DNA of 64,000 nucleotides from Geodermatophilus bullaregiensis (GCF_016907675.1 NZ_JAFBCJ010000001.1:4092001-4156000); one strand, 5' to 3'; numbered from the stretch's first letter, positions 17,805 through 26,602 are shown. Translations and numbers: made by a program. Notes: generated by a model not told the origin, from the letters alone.

Positions 17805-19052
17805 TCACTCCCCTGCAGCCTGGGAGGGCGGAGGCCTGGTGTTTCCACTCCTCAAGGTAGGAGGCGGTGGTGATCCTTCATTTTCAGCCACCGTCGGCGC
17901 GAGATCCCAAAGGTCGAGCACGCTCGCCCAGCAACCGCCTTGCTCATGCCAGTAACTGTTGTGCTGCTTGTAGGCCGCCAGTCGGAAGAAGCTGAACCAC
18001 GTCAATCGGGCATCGGGCAGGTAGCGCACGGATTGGACTTGTACGCCCCAAGGGGTCTGTACAGTCCCAGCGGCATCGTCGTCCTTATCGACGAAGTTGG
18101 AAGCAAAGAGGTCCGAGGCGATAAATATGTTCCGCCAGCTCACTTGCTGGCTCGTCGCCTGACGACCGATCAGTCGGTCGGGAAAAAATAGCCGTTCTAT
18201 GTCGTAGGGACAGCCGACAGTTACCAGGCTCGTGACGGCCTCGCCCACCCGGCGGTGCAGTCGACCGTCGCCGCTATAGCACAGCATGGCGTCTAGCGCT
18301 ATGCTGCTGCCAAAGCTGTAGGCAACCAAATGTATGTCTCCTGAGTAACCCTCATCAACGAGGTCGTCGATGGAACGGGCGACCTCCGTTGACAACCGCT
18401 GACGCATCGGCGGCTCGTCGTAGTACCGCACCAATCGGCGGCCTTGGGTTGCTGCCCGCAGCAGGGTCCTCCGAAGAGCGAGATAGCCGGCACCGGTGAC
18501 AAGCCCGCCCAGGAGCAGGGCCTCCGGTGCAGGCTCGAGACTTATATCGACCCATCCTATGCGATTTGCGATCACGATCGCAGCGGTGAGCAGAACGAAA
18601 ACCGCGAACAGGACAAGTAGTAGCGCCATGGCAAAGCCGACATAGAGCTGCAAACGTGTTCTCAGCGACTTGCCCAGGTTTTTGTGACGACCAAACCATG
18701 CTCGGGACCAGACGGCGCAGGATAAGGCGGCACAGTATATGGCGGTGAAGACGCCGGGCGGCGTGTCTTCCTTGCCAGCCTCGTCCCTGTCGAGCTGCTC
18801 GAATGTGCGCCGATAGTCAAGTTCGTACACGTCGACGAGCGGCTGCGCGCTCTCTCCGACAACAGTGGCGCATGGCCGCAATCCCTCCGGAGCGGGAGTC
18901 GCCGCCTGAAGGTTGTATCGGCCACCCTGTACATCAGCCGCCGCCCGAATGGACGCCGCGACTGCTTCCCCTGTGTTGTTAGCGTCTCGACTGAGCCCGG
19001 GGATGTATACGATTGTGTGTTGGGCACGCCTCGACAGCGGCGTCTCGTTCAT
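17805..19052 (-). CDS. Membrane-anchored alpha/beta-hydrolase-like protein
   Basis: About 415 residues from ATG 19052 (MNETPLSRRAQHTIVYIPGL). The IVYIPGLSRDANNT opening is the first beta strand and oxyanion loop of lipase-like hydrolases. Two hydrophobic helices lie at about 137-162 and 178-197. A nucleophile elbow follows (HLVAYSFGSSIALDAM, Ser246) and a C-terminal HNSYW (His364) is the likely catalytic His. The catalytic part is probably cytoplasmic, tethered by the two helices. The elbow has Ala-x-Ser-x-Gly instead of Gly-x-Ser-x-Gly. The frame is open further upstream, but that part overlaps an IS3 remnant, so I reject the longer start. The substrate is unknown. Confidence 0.65.
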   Translation of the reverse strand: MNETPLSRRAQHTIVYIPGLSRDANNTGEAVAASIRAAADVQGGRYNLQAATPAPEGLRPCATVVGESAQPLVDVYELDYRRTFEQLDRDEAGKEDTPPGVFTAIYCAALSCAVWSRAWFGRHKNLGKSLRTRLQLYVGFAMALLLVLFAVFVLLTAAIVIANRIGWVDISLEPAPEALLLGGLVTGAGYLALRRTLLRAATQGRRLVRYYDEPPMRQRLSTEVARSIDDLVDEGYSGDIHLVAYSFGSSIALDAMLCYSGDGRLHRRVGEAVTSLVTVGCPYDIERLFFPDRLIGRQATSQQVSWRNIFIASDLFASNFVDKDDDAAGTVQTPWGVQVQSVRYLPDARLTWFSFFRLAAYKQHNSYWHEQGGCWASVLDLWDLAPTVAENEGSPPPPTLRSGNTRPPPSQAAGE

Positions 19053-19165
19053 CGCAACCCCCGGACATGGTTGTCCTGCTGGGAGTGTCCTCTCCGGCGA
19101 CCGCCTCTGTCGAGGCATGCGAGTATCGCCGACGGGACTGCTGCATGGACAGGTGACAGGTTGGG

Positions 19166-19410
19166 TCAGGCGGCCTGAGCTGCCTGTGTCGGGTTGATTG
19201 TCTCGTACTCGATGGGTGTCAGGCGGCCGAGGGCGTCTTGGCGGCGCCGCCGCTGGTAGGTCGGTTCGATCCAGGTGACGAGCGCGATGCACAACTCCTG
19301 GTGGGTGGCCCAGGAGCGGCGGTCGAGCACGTTGTTCTGCAGCAGCGCGACGAAGGTGTCGGACCACGGGTCGCTGGAGGAGTCCCTACGCCGGAACCCC
19401 GGGCCGCCGC
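19166..19410 (-). pseudogene. IS3-family orfB, C-terminal remnant
   Basis: The minus strand encodes SDTFVALLQNNVLDRRSWAT, ELCIALVTWIEPTYQRRRRQ and LGRLTPIEYETI, ending at the stop 19166. This is the C-terminus of the IS3 subgroup that ends RRRRQRxLGRLTPIEFE. Nothing of the catalytic core remains. Its outer end lies about 110 bases upstream of the hydrolase start. Confidence 0.65.
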
Positions 19411-19592
19411 TAGGGCGGGGAGCTCATGTGCTGCATAACCTGTCGCCATATCCCATCTGGACCTGGGATTGGTGCGGCGCCTACCCGGTCGTCAGCCCGC
19501 TGTGCCATGGGGCCTTCTGGCGAGAGACTGAAGTGACCACCGTCGGCTGAACACTTCTGGACTTGGCGCAAGCCGAGGAGGGAGGGCCGGGT

Positions 19593-19660
19593 TGGGCCGA
19601 CGGAGCAAGTACCCCGAGAAGTTCCGGCAGCGGGCCGCGCAGCTGGGTCCTGGACAGCCG
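19593..19660 (+). pseudogene. IS3 orfA, N-terminal scrap
   Basis: LGRRSKYPEKFRQRAAQL is the first 18 residues of an IS3 OrfA (compare MGRRSKYPEEFRxxAVQLV). Sequence unrelated to the rest of OrfA follows, so only the element's tip survives. Confidence 0.5.
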
Positions 19661-19729
19661 GTGGTCTGCCCCGCCCTTCGTGGAGTCGCGTTGCTGGAAT
19701 CCTGACCGCGCAACCCCGGAGGAGGGTTC

Positions 19730-20392
19730 GTGGGCAGGCGTGGATATCCGCCGGAGTTCCGGCGCAAGGTGCTCGATCTGGTCGCGGCCGGCAGGCCGAT
19801 CGTCGACGTGGCCCGCGACCTGGGGATCAGCGCCCAGGCGATCTACACCTGGCGCCGGCAGGACCGCATCGACAAGGGCCTCGAGCCGGGGCTGAACAGC
19901 GCGGAGAAGTCGGAGCTGACCGCGCCAAGCGGCGGATCGCCGAGTTGGAGGCTGAACTGGCCGTTCACCGTCGGGCCAGCGAGCTACTGGGGAAGATGGT
20001 GCCCCCAAAAGGCGGTTCGAGGCCATCGCGGTGATGGCCGGCGAGGGGTTACCCGTCCAGCTCGCCACCCGCGTGCTCGACGTGACCGACTCCGGCTACT
20101 ACGCCTGGCGGAGCCGAGCGCCATCGGCGCGGGCGATCCGGCACGTCTGGCTGACCGACCAGATCCTGGCAGTGCACACCGCCTCCAAGGGCACCTACGG
20201 CACCCGGCGGGTGCACGCCGAGCTCACCCTCGGCCGCGGTCTCGTGGTCGGGCACGGCACGGTCGAGCTGCTCATGGCCCGCGCCGGCATCCACGGCGTC
20301 ACCGGCCGACCGCGCTGGCGACGCCCGACGCCGGATCCGATCTCCGCCGACCTTGTCGAACGCAACTTCGCCGCATCCCCGGGCACGGTGGT
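19730..20392 (+). pseudogene. IS3-family orfA/orfB, 5' portion
   Basis: OrfA begins MGRRGYPPEFRRKVLDLVAA with its HTH (VDVARDLGISAQAIYTWRRQ). A shift near 19920 moves to the OrfA tail (AKRRIAELEAELAVHRRASE) and on to OrfB: LPVQLATRVLDVTDSGYYAW, HTASKGTYGTRRVHAELTLG, VELLMARAGIHGVTGRPRWR, DLVERNFA. It then breaks off at about 20392, where a second IS3 fragment in the opposite direction begins. The DDE catalytic core is absent. Confidence 0.7.
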
Positions 20393-21000
20393 GCGCTTGT
20401 AGGCGCGCGGCTGCACCGCGGCCAGGCCCAGCTCGCGCATGAGGTCGGCGACCAGCCCGACCGAGCAGGCGATTCCCTTGCGGTTGAGCGCGGCGGCGAT
20501 CCGCCGGCAGCCTGAGGTCTGCCGGGATGCCTTGAACTCCGCGGCGACCTCGACCGCCAGCGCCCGCCGCCGGGCCTGGGTCGGGGTCTCGGCTCGATTG
20601 GTCCAAGCGTAGTAGGTCGAGCGCGGCACGCCCATGAACCGGCACATGAACGTGATGTCGTAGGTGTCCTTCTCCGCGTGGATCAGCGCGCAGCGCTCGG
20701 CTACGGTTGCGTCCGCGCGAAGAAGGCCGCCGCCTTTTTTAGGAACTCGTTCTCCAGCCGCAGCCGGCGGATTTCGTCTTCCATTTCCTTCACACGCGCA
20801 CGCTCCACCGGAGTTAATTCCGTCGACGGCTCCGGATTCTCGCGGCGCCAGATATGCACCCATGCCCAGGGTTCCCTCATTGATCCCCAGGTCACGAGCG
20901 ACCTCGGCGATCGGCTTGCCGGTCTCGAGCACCATCTGCACGGCTTCAGCCTTGAACTGCGGACTGAACTTCCTCCGCTGCTCGGGCATGGACGCATCCT
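20388..21000 (-). pseudogene. IS3-family orfA/orfB, 5' portion, opposite orientation
   Basis: On the minus strand OrfA starts MPEQRRKFSPQFKAEAVQMV with HTH text PIAEVARDLGINEGTLG. After a frameshift near 20860 it reads WVHIWRRENPEPSTELTPVE and RRLRLENEFLKKAAAFFA. OrfB follows: AEKDTYDITFMCRFMGVPRS, TYYAWTNRAETPTQAR, TSGCRRIAAALNRKGI and VQPRAYKRTTVPGDA, then it ends at the junction with the previous fragment. It belongs to a different IS3 subgroup from that neighbour. Confidence 0.7.
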
Positions 21001-21156
21001 CTCAAGAGGAGGTTCCTGTCCAAAATCGTTGGTACATCCTATGGGTGCAATAGGTGAGCTCACTGCAGTTGCGGGTTAGGTCCGGCCACCCCAATTGGGT
21101 CAATAGGTCGTTTGGACCAACTTGACTTTCCGCTCGGTACCCGGAAGATGTTGGGC

Positions 21157-21492
21157 ATGGCAACCAAGACCAATGTCATGCTGGTGGACGACCTGGACGG
21201 AGAGTCACCGGCCGACACCACGGTGAAGTTTGGCATCTCGGACACTGACTACGAGATCGACCTCACAGACAACAATGCGGCCGAGTTCCGTAACACGCTG
21301 TCGAAGTATGTGAGCGCAGCGCGCAAGGTTGGCTCGACGAGCAAGGGTCGCGCCGCTGTTCGACACACCACCACCGACTCCATCGACCCCGCGGCAGTCC
21401 GAGCTTGGGCGAAGGGCCAGGGAATCGACGTGTCTCCGCGCGGCCGCATCAAGGCCGATGTCGTCGAGCGGTTCCGCGCCGCCGGCAACTGA
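21157..21492 (+). CDS. lsr2: Lsr2-family nucleoid-associated protein
   Basis: A 111-residue homologue of mycobacterial Lsr2, an H-NS-like protein that bridges AT-rich DNA and silences foreign genes. The N-terminal dimerisation domain reads MATKTNVMLVDDLDGESPAD, then VKFGISDTDYEIDLTDNNA. The C-terminal DNA-binding domain carries the AT-hook-like SPRGRIKADVVERFRAA with Arg-Gly-Arg. The start ATG 21157 is the one matching the family; an upstream in-frame ATG adds 15 residues not found in homologues. A TTGACT lies at 21122-21127. A strong hairpin follows the stop. It sits between the IS region and the core. Confidence 0.92.
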   Translation: MATKTNVMLVDDLDGESPADTTVKFGISDTDYEIDLTDNNAAEFRNTLSKYVSAARKVGSTSKGRAAVRHTTTDSIDPAAVRAWAKGQGIDVSPRGRIKADVVERFRAAGN

Positions 21493-21513
21493 GCCCACTG
21501 CCTCCGACCGGCG

Positions 21514-21535
21514 CCGGCCCGATGGGGCGGGCCGG
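21514..21535 (+). terminator. Hairpin after lsr2
   Basis: ccggcccg and cgggccgg pair perfectly over 8 bases with a 6-base loop, 22 bases after the lsr2 stop. There is no T tract, as is common in actinobacteria. Confidence 0.6.
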
Positions 21536-21778
21536 GGCCGGGACGGTCGCGCGCCGTCCGCAGCTGCTCCCGGTGCGGCCGGCGGTCAGCGGTCGACCAT
21601 CTCGAGCAGGACGTCGGCGTGGCAGGACTGGTCCAGAAGAAAACCCGCAGGCGAGATCTCGGCCGCCAAGAGATGTGCTTCGTCCCCGGGGGAGCCGAGA
21701 CTCGTCGGGGGAGGCGCAGCGGGCGCGACGGTGACCCGTACTCACGCGCCCCGTTCCCACAGCCCGGGAGAAAAGGTC

Positions 21779-22201
21779 ATGCGGGTAGACGTCACGGTCG
21801 ACATCAGCGCGCCACCGGAGGTCGTGTGGGCGGTCCTCTCGGACGTGGAGTCCTGGCCGGCGTGGACGGCGTCGGTCACCTCGATCCGCCCGTTGAGCCC
21901 GGACCCGCTGCAGGCCGGCTCGTGTGTCCGCATCAAGCAGCCTCGGTTGCCCACCACGGTGTGGACCGTCTCGGAGCTCGTCGAGGGGGAGCGGTTCAGC
22001 CCCGGGGTGCACACCCGCGCGTCGCACCGCGTCGTCGGGACCGCCGACGGGTCACGGGCGATCCTGTCCATCGACCAGGCGGGTGTCCTCGGGCGGTTGG
22101 TGGGACGTCTCTACGGCGGCCTCACGCGGCGCTACGTGGAGATGGAGGCCGCCGGCCTGAAGCAGCGGTCGGAGGAGTCCGCACCGCAGACGCGGCTGTA
22201 A
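21779..22201 (+). CDS. SRPBCC (START-like) family protein
   Basis: 140 residues. The opening MRVDVTVDISAPPEVVWAVL, followed by SDVESWPAWTASVTSI, is the standard first strand and helix of the polyketide-cyclase/START-like fold that binds hydrophobic ligands. Later strands read RIKQPRLPTTVWTVSELVEG and SHRVVGTADGSRAILSID, then the long C-terminal helix VEMEAAGLKQR. No catalytic residues can be named. GGGAGAAAAGG precedes ATG 21779 at good spacing. It stands alone, 286 bases after lsr2. Confidence 0.85.
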   Translation: MRVDVTVDISAPPEVVWAVLSDVESWPAWTASVTSIRPLSPDPLQAGSCVRIKQPRLPTTVWTVSELVEGERFSPGVHTRASHRVVGTADGSRAILSIDQAGVLGRLVGRLYGGLTRRYVEMEAAGLKQRSEESAPQTRL

Positions 22202-22541
22202 GCCGTGGCGGAACGCCTCGATCCCTCATGTTCCGCATCCCGCATGCCGCCTCACCCAGCTGCTGTCCGAGCGCCCAGCTTGAGTACACCTCGATGGCTT
22301 TCATGGAACGCCTTGCCGTTGCCGGTGGACCGTTCTGTAGCTGATGGAGACTTGAAGATTGCCACCGGTCAGGCTCCCCGGCGGCCGTTTTCTAGACGTG
22401 TCCTGAGCGTGACATTGACCTGTCGAAGGCGCCGCCTGTCGTACTAGCTTTCGCCTCCCCGACCGGGCTCCCGGTTCAGTGGGCTGGGCGGCGTCCTCGG
22501 GGTGGCAGTGCAGGACGAGGCCTTCGGGTGACGATGTCGCG
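22202..22541. other. Intergenic stretch with a possible IS3 scrap
   Basis: About 340 bases without a gene. At 22282-22320 the plus strand reads YTSMAFMERLAVAG, which resembles the OrfB segment after HSDxGSQ in IS3 transposases. The identity is tentative because only 14 residues match. Nothing else is recognised. Confidence 0.35.
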
Positions 22542-23036
22542 GTGACGAAGCGGGAGCGCATTGACCAGGACGTCCTGCATCGCCGCGCTCAGGTTGCGGT
22601 GCTGTCCGGCCTGGCTCGGGGCGACGATGTCCACGACCTCGTGGCGGCCGCGGCTCCCACCCACGTGCCTGGCTGGTTCACGCCGGATCTGGCTCTGCTC
22701 GAGCTGGCCGTCACGGCGCTCGACCTCGTCTGCCCCTCCGGCGCCGAGCCGCTGGAGTACGAGGGGCTACGCGAGCGCTGCCTGCCGGAGGTGACGTTCC
22801 GCGGCCGTGTGGCGCACCGCAACAGCCAGTACGCCCTGTACGCCGCCGCCTGCATGCGCGGCGGCCTGCAGCCCGATCTGCTCAGCGACGCCGGCTGGTG
22901 GCAGACCCCGCTGTGGCAGTACGCCGTCTTTGCCGTCGTCATCTACAGCCGTGCCGCAGCCGCGCGCCTCCCGGTCCCGGTGGGGGAGATCGCTCGGCAG
23001 ATTGCCGCCTCGCGCAGCCTCGAGCTCACCGCGTGA
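22542..23036 (+). CDS. Hypothetical protein, about 164 residues
   Basis: I do not recognise a family. From GTG 22542 it reads VTKRERIDQDVLHRRAQVAV, then HDLVAAAAPTHVPGWFTPDL and LELAVTALDLVCPSG, YALYAAACMRGGLQPDLLSD and WWQTPLWQYAVFAVVIYSRA. It is mostly helical, with a hydrophobic C-terminal part that is not long enough to be a clear membrane segment. Codon use is of core type (third position nearly all G or C), supporting a real gene. A palindrome, gtgacca-gttg-tggtcac at 23033-23050, overlaps the stop codon and may terminate transcription. Confidence 0.65.
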   Translation: MTKRERIDQDVLHRRAQVAVLSGLARGDDVHDLVAAAAPTHVPGWFTPDLALLELAVTALDLVCPSGAEPLEYEGLRERCLPEVTFRGRVAHRNSQYALYAAACMRGGLQPDLLSDAGWWQTPLWQYAVFAVVIYSRAAAARLPVPVGEIARQIAASRSLELTA

Positions 23037-23050
23037 CCAGTTGTGGTCAC
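23033..23050 (+). terminator. Short hairpin overlapping a stop codon
   Basis: gtgacca and tggtcac form a perfect 7-base stem with a 4-base loop. The TGA stop of the preceding gene lies inside the left arm. Confidence 0.4.
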
Positions 23051-23221
23051 GGGGGAGGAGCGAACGAGGGCCGCGACCTGGCCGTATGGGGCACCCGGCG
23101 TGACCAATCCATGACCAATGGAGCGGAAAACAGGGGTCTGCAGGGGCCGAAACGGGCCTTCCGGGCGGTCCTCCAGTACTCCTTCAGAGGGCCTGACAGC
23201 GGATTGACCTGGAGTTATGCG

Positions 23222-23295
23222 TGGAGCGGGTGACGGGAATCGAACCCGCATGGCCAGCTTGGAAGGCTGGGGCTCTACCATTGAGCTACACCCGC
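23222..23295 (-). tRNA. tRNA-Gly (TCC)
   Basis: A complete cloverleaf on the minus strand: acceptor gcgggtg/cacccgc, D-arm agctcaatggtagagc, anticodon arm cagccttccaagctg with TCC, T-arm gcgggttcgattcccgt, and an encoded CCA end. Its 3' end faces the IS-rich region. Islands often insert at tRNA 3' ends, but no copy of the 3' end was found at the other side. Confidence 0.95.
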
Positions 23296-23358
23296 GTGGT
23301 GCGCGACCAGCCTAGCCGCTGCCCCCGGCCGGGACCGACGGCGCTCCGCGTGCCCTCC

Positions 23359-23364
23359 TAGGCT
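23359..23364 (+). promoter_or_regulatory. -10 element TAGGCT before the amidase
   Basis: TAGGCT ends 7 bases before the GTG start at 23372, so transcription would begin at or next to the start codon (leaderless). Confidence 0.45.
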
Positions 23365-23371
23365 CCGCCGG

Positions 23372-24823
23372 GTGACCGACGCCACGTGGCTGGACGCCAC
23401 CGCCTCCGCCGACCTCGTCCGCCGCGGAGAGGCCAGCCCCGCCGAGCTCGTCGACGCCGCGATCGCCCGCATCGAGCAGGTGAACTCGCAGCTGGACGCC
23501 GTCCTCCGCGACCGCTTCGACGCCGCCCGCGCGGAGGCCGCCGGCACGCTGCCCGACGGCCCGTTCCGCGGCGTGCCGCTGCTGCTCAAGGACATCGGCT
23601 GCCACGTGGCGGGGGAGGAGACCGCCTACGGGCTGGCCCCGCTCCAGGAAGCGCGGGTGCGCTGGCACCGCGACAGTCATCTCGCCGAGGCCTTCCGCGC
23701 CGCCGGCTTCGTCGTCCTCGGCCGCACCAACGTCCCCGAGCTCGGCACCACGGTCACCACCGAGCCCGCGGCCAACGCCCCGGCCCGCAACCCGTGGGAC
23801 CCCACCCGCTCGACCGGCGGCTCCAGCGGCGGGTCGGCCGCGGCGGTGGCGGCCGGGATGGTGCCGGTGGCGCACGCCGGCGACGGCGGCGGCTCCATCC
23901 GCATCCCCGCCGGCGCGTGCGGGCTGGTCGGCCTCAAGCCCACCCGCGCCCGCGTCAGCCCGGGCCCCGACGTCGGCGAGGGGTGGGCCGGCGCCACCAT
24001 CGACGGCGTCGTCACCCGCTCGGTCCGGGACACCGCCGCCGTCCTGGACCTGATCGGCCGGCCCATGCCGGGCGACCCCTACGCCGCCCCACCGCTGCCG
24101 CGCCCGCTGCGCGAGGAGGTCGGCGCCCCGGTCGGCCGGCTGCGCGTGGGCCTGCTCGAGACCCTCGCCGACGAGCGTCGGCCGGACGCGCCCGAGTGCC
24201 GCGCCGCCGTCGCCGCGGCCGGCCGGCTGCTGGAGGAGCTGGGCTGCGCCGTCGAGCCGGCCGCCCCCGACGCCTTCTCCGAGGACGCCTTCGCGCGGCA
24301 CTTCAACGCCACCGTCGCCGCGGACACCGCCCGCACGCTGGCCGACGTGGAGCGCGTACTCGGCCGGCAGATCACCGACGACGAGCTCGAGCCGCGCAAC
24401 GCGTACTACCGGGCGTCCGGCGACCGGATGACCGCCCCCGAGTACCTCGCCGCCCGCGCCTGGTTGAGCTCCTGGTCCCGCCGCATGGCCGCCTTCTGGA
24501 CGCCGGCCGACGACGGCGGGCAGGGCTTCGACCTGCTGGTCACCCCGACCGCCGGCGGCCCGCCGCCGGAGCTGGGCTGGTTCACCGCCGCGGGCCCACG
24601 CGAGGAGGGCCGCCGGATCGGTGCCTTCATCCCCTACACCGCCCAGCTCAACGTCACCGGGCAGCCGGCGATCAGCCTGCCGCTGGCGACGACCGACGAC
24701 GGGCTGCCGGTGGGCGTGCAGCTCGTCGCCGCCGTCGGGCGGGAGGACCTGCTGGTGCGCGTGGCCGCGGCGCTGGAGGAGGCGGCGCCGTGGGCCGGTC
24801 GCCGTCCGGCGGTCTCGGCCTGA
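23372..24823 (+). CDS. Amidase signature family hydrolase
   Basis: A 483-residue cytoplasmic amidase with the Ser-cisSer-Lys triad: Lys73 (LLLKDIG), Ser151/152 in STGGSSGGSAAAVAAG, and Ser175 in GDGGGSIRIPA. Length and layout fit the amidase signature family (acylamide hydrolases, including GatA relatives). The substrate cannot be told. It is not GatA itself, as no gatB/gatC is adjacent. The C-terminal FIPYTAQLNVTGQPAISLPL is the usual substrate-channel loop. The start GTG 23372 has no ribosome binding site but a TAGGCT seven bases upstream. Codon use is core type; this is the first clearly core gene after the accessory zone. Confidence 0.9.
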   Translation: MTDATWLDATASADLVRRGEASPAELVDAAIARIEQVNSQLDAVLRDRFDAARAEAAGTLPDGPFRGVPLLLKDIGCHVAGEETAYGLAPLQEARVRWHRDSHLAEAFRAAGFVVLGRTNVPELGTTVTTEPAANAPARNPWDPTRSTGGSSGGSAAAVAAGMVPVAHAGDGGGSIRIPAGACGLVGLKPTRARVSPGPDVGEGWAGATIDGVVTRSVRDTAAVLDLIGRPMPGDPYAAPPLPRPLREEVGAPVGRLRVGLLETLADERRPDAPECRAAVAAAGRLLEELGCAVEPAAPDAFSEDAFARHFNATVAADTARTLADVERVLGRQITDDELEPRNAYYRASGDRMTAPEYLAARAWLSSWSRRMAAFWTPADDGGQGFDLLVTPTAGGPPPELGWFTAAGPREEGRRIGAFIPYTAQLNVTGQPAISLPLATTDDGLPVGVQLVAAVGREDLLVRVAAALEEAAPWAGRRPAVSA

Positions 24824-24859
24824 GCGCGCGGAGCCCGCGCGCCTAGACTCTCCCCGTCA

Positions 24860-24933
24860 CGGGGTGTGGCGCAGCTTGGTAGCGCACCCGCTTTGGGAGC
24901 GGGGGGCCGTGGGTTCGAATCCCGCCACCCCGA
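24860..24933 (+). tRNA. tRNA-Pro (TGG)
   Basis: Cloverleaf with acceptor cggggtg/caccccg, D-arm gcgcagcttggtagcgc, anticodon arm ccgctttgggagcgg with TGG, and T-arm gtgggttcgaatcccgc. CCA is not encoded. A TAGACT at 24844-24849 is a fitting -10 element. Confidence 0.95.
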
Positions 24934-24952
24934 CCCGGTCCCGCGACGTCCG

Positions 24953-24958
24953 TAGACT
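24953..24958 (+). promoter_or_regulatory. -10 element TAGACT before tig
   Basis: TAGACT lies about 70 bases before the tig start, between tRNA-Pro and tig, and would give an mRNA with a leader of roughly 65 bases. Confidence 0.4.
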
Positions 24959-25029
24959 CGGGGGTCGACCCGGCGTCGTCCGTCCTGCCCGGCGCCCCAC
25001 CCTGCCGTCGTACCGAGGAGCACTGCGCT

Positions 25030-26505
25030 GTGAAGAGCACCATCGAGGAACTGGGCCCCACGCGGGTCCGGATGGCGATCGAGGTGCCGTGGGGGGACCT
25101 GGACCACGCCTTCGGTGAGGTCTATAAGGAGCTGGGCAAGCAGGTCCGCGTCCCCGGCTTCCGTCCGGGCAAGGTGCCCAACCGGGTGCTCGACCAGCGC
25201 ATCGGCCGCCCCGTGGTCCTCGAGCAGGTCGTCCAGCACGCGATCCCGGAGGTGTACTCCGAGGTCGTCCGCGAGAACTCCGTGCGCGTCCTGGGCCAGC
25301 CCGACATCGAGGTCACCCGCCTCGACGACAACGACACCCTCGCCTTCACCGCCGAGGTCGACGTCGCCCCGAAGGTGGAGCTGCCCGCCCTCGACGAGCT
25401 GGCCGTGACCGTCGACGACGTCGAGGTCACCGACGAGGAGATCGACCAGCAGGTCTCGGTCATGCGCGAGCGGTTCTCGATGCTGACCGGCGTCGACCGC
25501 CCCGCCCAGGACGGCGACTTCGTCTCCATCGACCTCGAGGCCCGTGTCGACGACGAGGTGCTCGAGGACGGCACGACCAGCGGCATGTCCTACGAGGTCG
25601 GCTCCGGCTCGCTCATGGACGGCCTCGACGACGCCGTCCGCGGCCTGTCCGCCGACGGGGCGGCCACCTTCGGGACGGAGCTGCAGCAGGAGCCGCACGC
25701 CGGCCGGCAGGCGCAGGTGACCGTCACCGTCCGCTCGGTGAAGGCCAAGGAGCTGCCCGAGCTCGACGACGAGTTCGCCTCCACCGCCAGCGAGTTCGAC
25801 ACCCTCGCCGAGCTGCGCGACGACGTCCGCACCCGGCTGCAGCGGGTCAAGACCATGCAGCAGGGCGCCCAGGCCCGCGACAAGCTGGTCGAGCACCTGC
25901 TCCAGGCCACCGAGGTCCCCGTCCCCGAGGGGCTGGTCGACCGCGAGATCGAGTGGCGCAACCGGGCGATGGAGTCCGAGCTGCAGCAGGCCGGCATGGA
26001 CTGGGACGCCTTCGTGCAGATGTCCGGCGTCGAGAGCCGTGAGGCCTACGAGGCCGACCAGCGGACGCAGATCGAGGAGGCGGTCCGCACCCAGTTCGTC
26101 CTCGACGCGATCGCCGACGCCCGCGAGATCACCGTCGACAACGACGACCTGTCGGCGCAGATCATGGCCCAGGCCCAGCGCAGCCGGATGAGCCCGGAGC
26201 AGTACGCCCAGCAGCTGCAGCAGGGCGGCAACATCGCCGAGTTCGTCGCCGACGTCCGCCGCACCAAGGCGCTGGCCCAGCTGCTCGAGCAGACGACGAT
26301 CACCGACGCCTCGGGCAACGTCGTCGACCTCGACGCGCTGCGCCCGCAGACGGTGCGCGCCGCGGCTCCCGCCGAGGACGACGCCGAGGACGACGTGGCC
26401 GGGGACGGGACCGACGACGCGCCCGACGCCGAGGTCGACACCGCCGTCGCCGTCGAGGCCGTCGAGGGCGCGACCGAGGACAGCGGGGACGTCGCCAAGG
26501 CCTGA
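25030..26505 (+). CDS. tig: Trigger factor, ribosome-associated chaperone and prolyl isomerase
   Basis: 491 residues. The N-terminal ribosome-binding domain has the signature [10 protein letters not shown] (near 40-50). A central FKBP-type peptidyl-prolyl isomerase domain follows ([20 protein letters not shown] ... [20 protein letters not shown]). The helical C-terminal chaperone domain covers about residues 250-430. The last 55 residues are an acidic tail ([20 protein letters not shown]), a common actinobacterial extension. It folds nascent chains at the ribosome exit tunnel. It is followed by clpP1-clpP2-clpX as in Mycobacterium, linking folding with degradation. The start is GTG 25030 ([13 protein letters not shown]). 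Confidence 0.97.
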   Translation: MKSTIEELGPTRVRMAIEVPWGDLDHAFGEVYKELGKQVRVPGFRPGKVPNRVLDQRIGRPVVLEQVVQHAIPEVYSEVVRENSVRVLGQPDIEVTRLDDNDTLAFTAEVDVAPKVELPALDELAVTVDDVEVTDEEIDQQVSVMRERFSMLTGVDRPAQDGDFVSIDLEARVDDEVLEDGTTSGMSYEVGSGSLMDGLDDAVRGLSADGAATFGTELQQEPHAGRQAQVTVTVRSVKAKELPELDDEFASTASEFDTLAELRDDVRTRLQRVKTMQQGAQARDKLVEHLLQATEVPVPEGLVDREIEWRNRAMESELQQAGMDWDAFVQMSGVESREAYEADQRTQIEEAVRTQFVLDAIADAREITVDNDDLSAQIMAQAQRSRMSPEQYAQQLQQGGNIAEFVADVRRTKALAQLLEQTTITDASGNVVDLDALRPQTVRAAAPAEDDAEDDVAGDGTDDAPDAEVDTAVAVEAVEGATEDSGDVAKA

Positions 26506-26550
26506 GCGAGGCCCCGGGAGGAGCCCGTCCTCCCCGCGACCGACGGGCAC

Positions 26551-26602
26551 CGACGACGCCGTCCTCCCCTGCCGCGGCGGGGGAGGGCGGCGTCCGTCGT
26601 CG
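26551..26602 (+). terminator. Strong hairpin after tig
   Basis: cgacgacgccgtcctcccc pairs with ggggagggcggcgtccgtcg (near-complete stem, loop about 9 bases), 45 bases after the tig stop. It separates tig from clpP1. Confidence 0.7.

Noticed and set aside
19053-19367. Longer N-terminus for the membrane hydrolase
   Set aside because: The extra 105 codons overlap an IS3 OrfB remnant read in another frame and show no signal or domain.
23033-23130. Phage attachment site next to tRNA-Gly
   Set aside because: Only a short tandem (atgaccaat) and a hairpin are present; no integrase and no second copy of the tRNA end is in the window.
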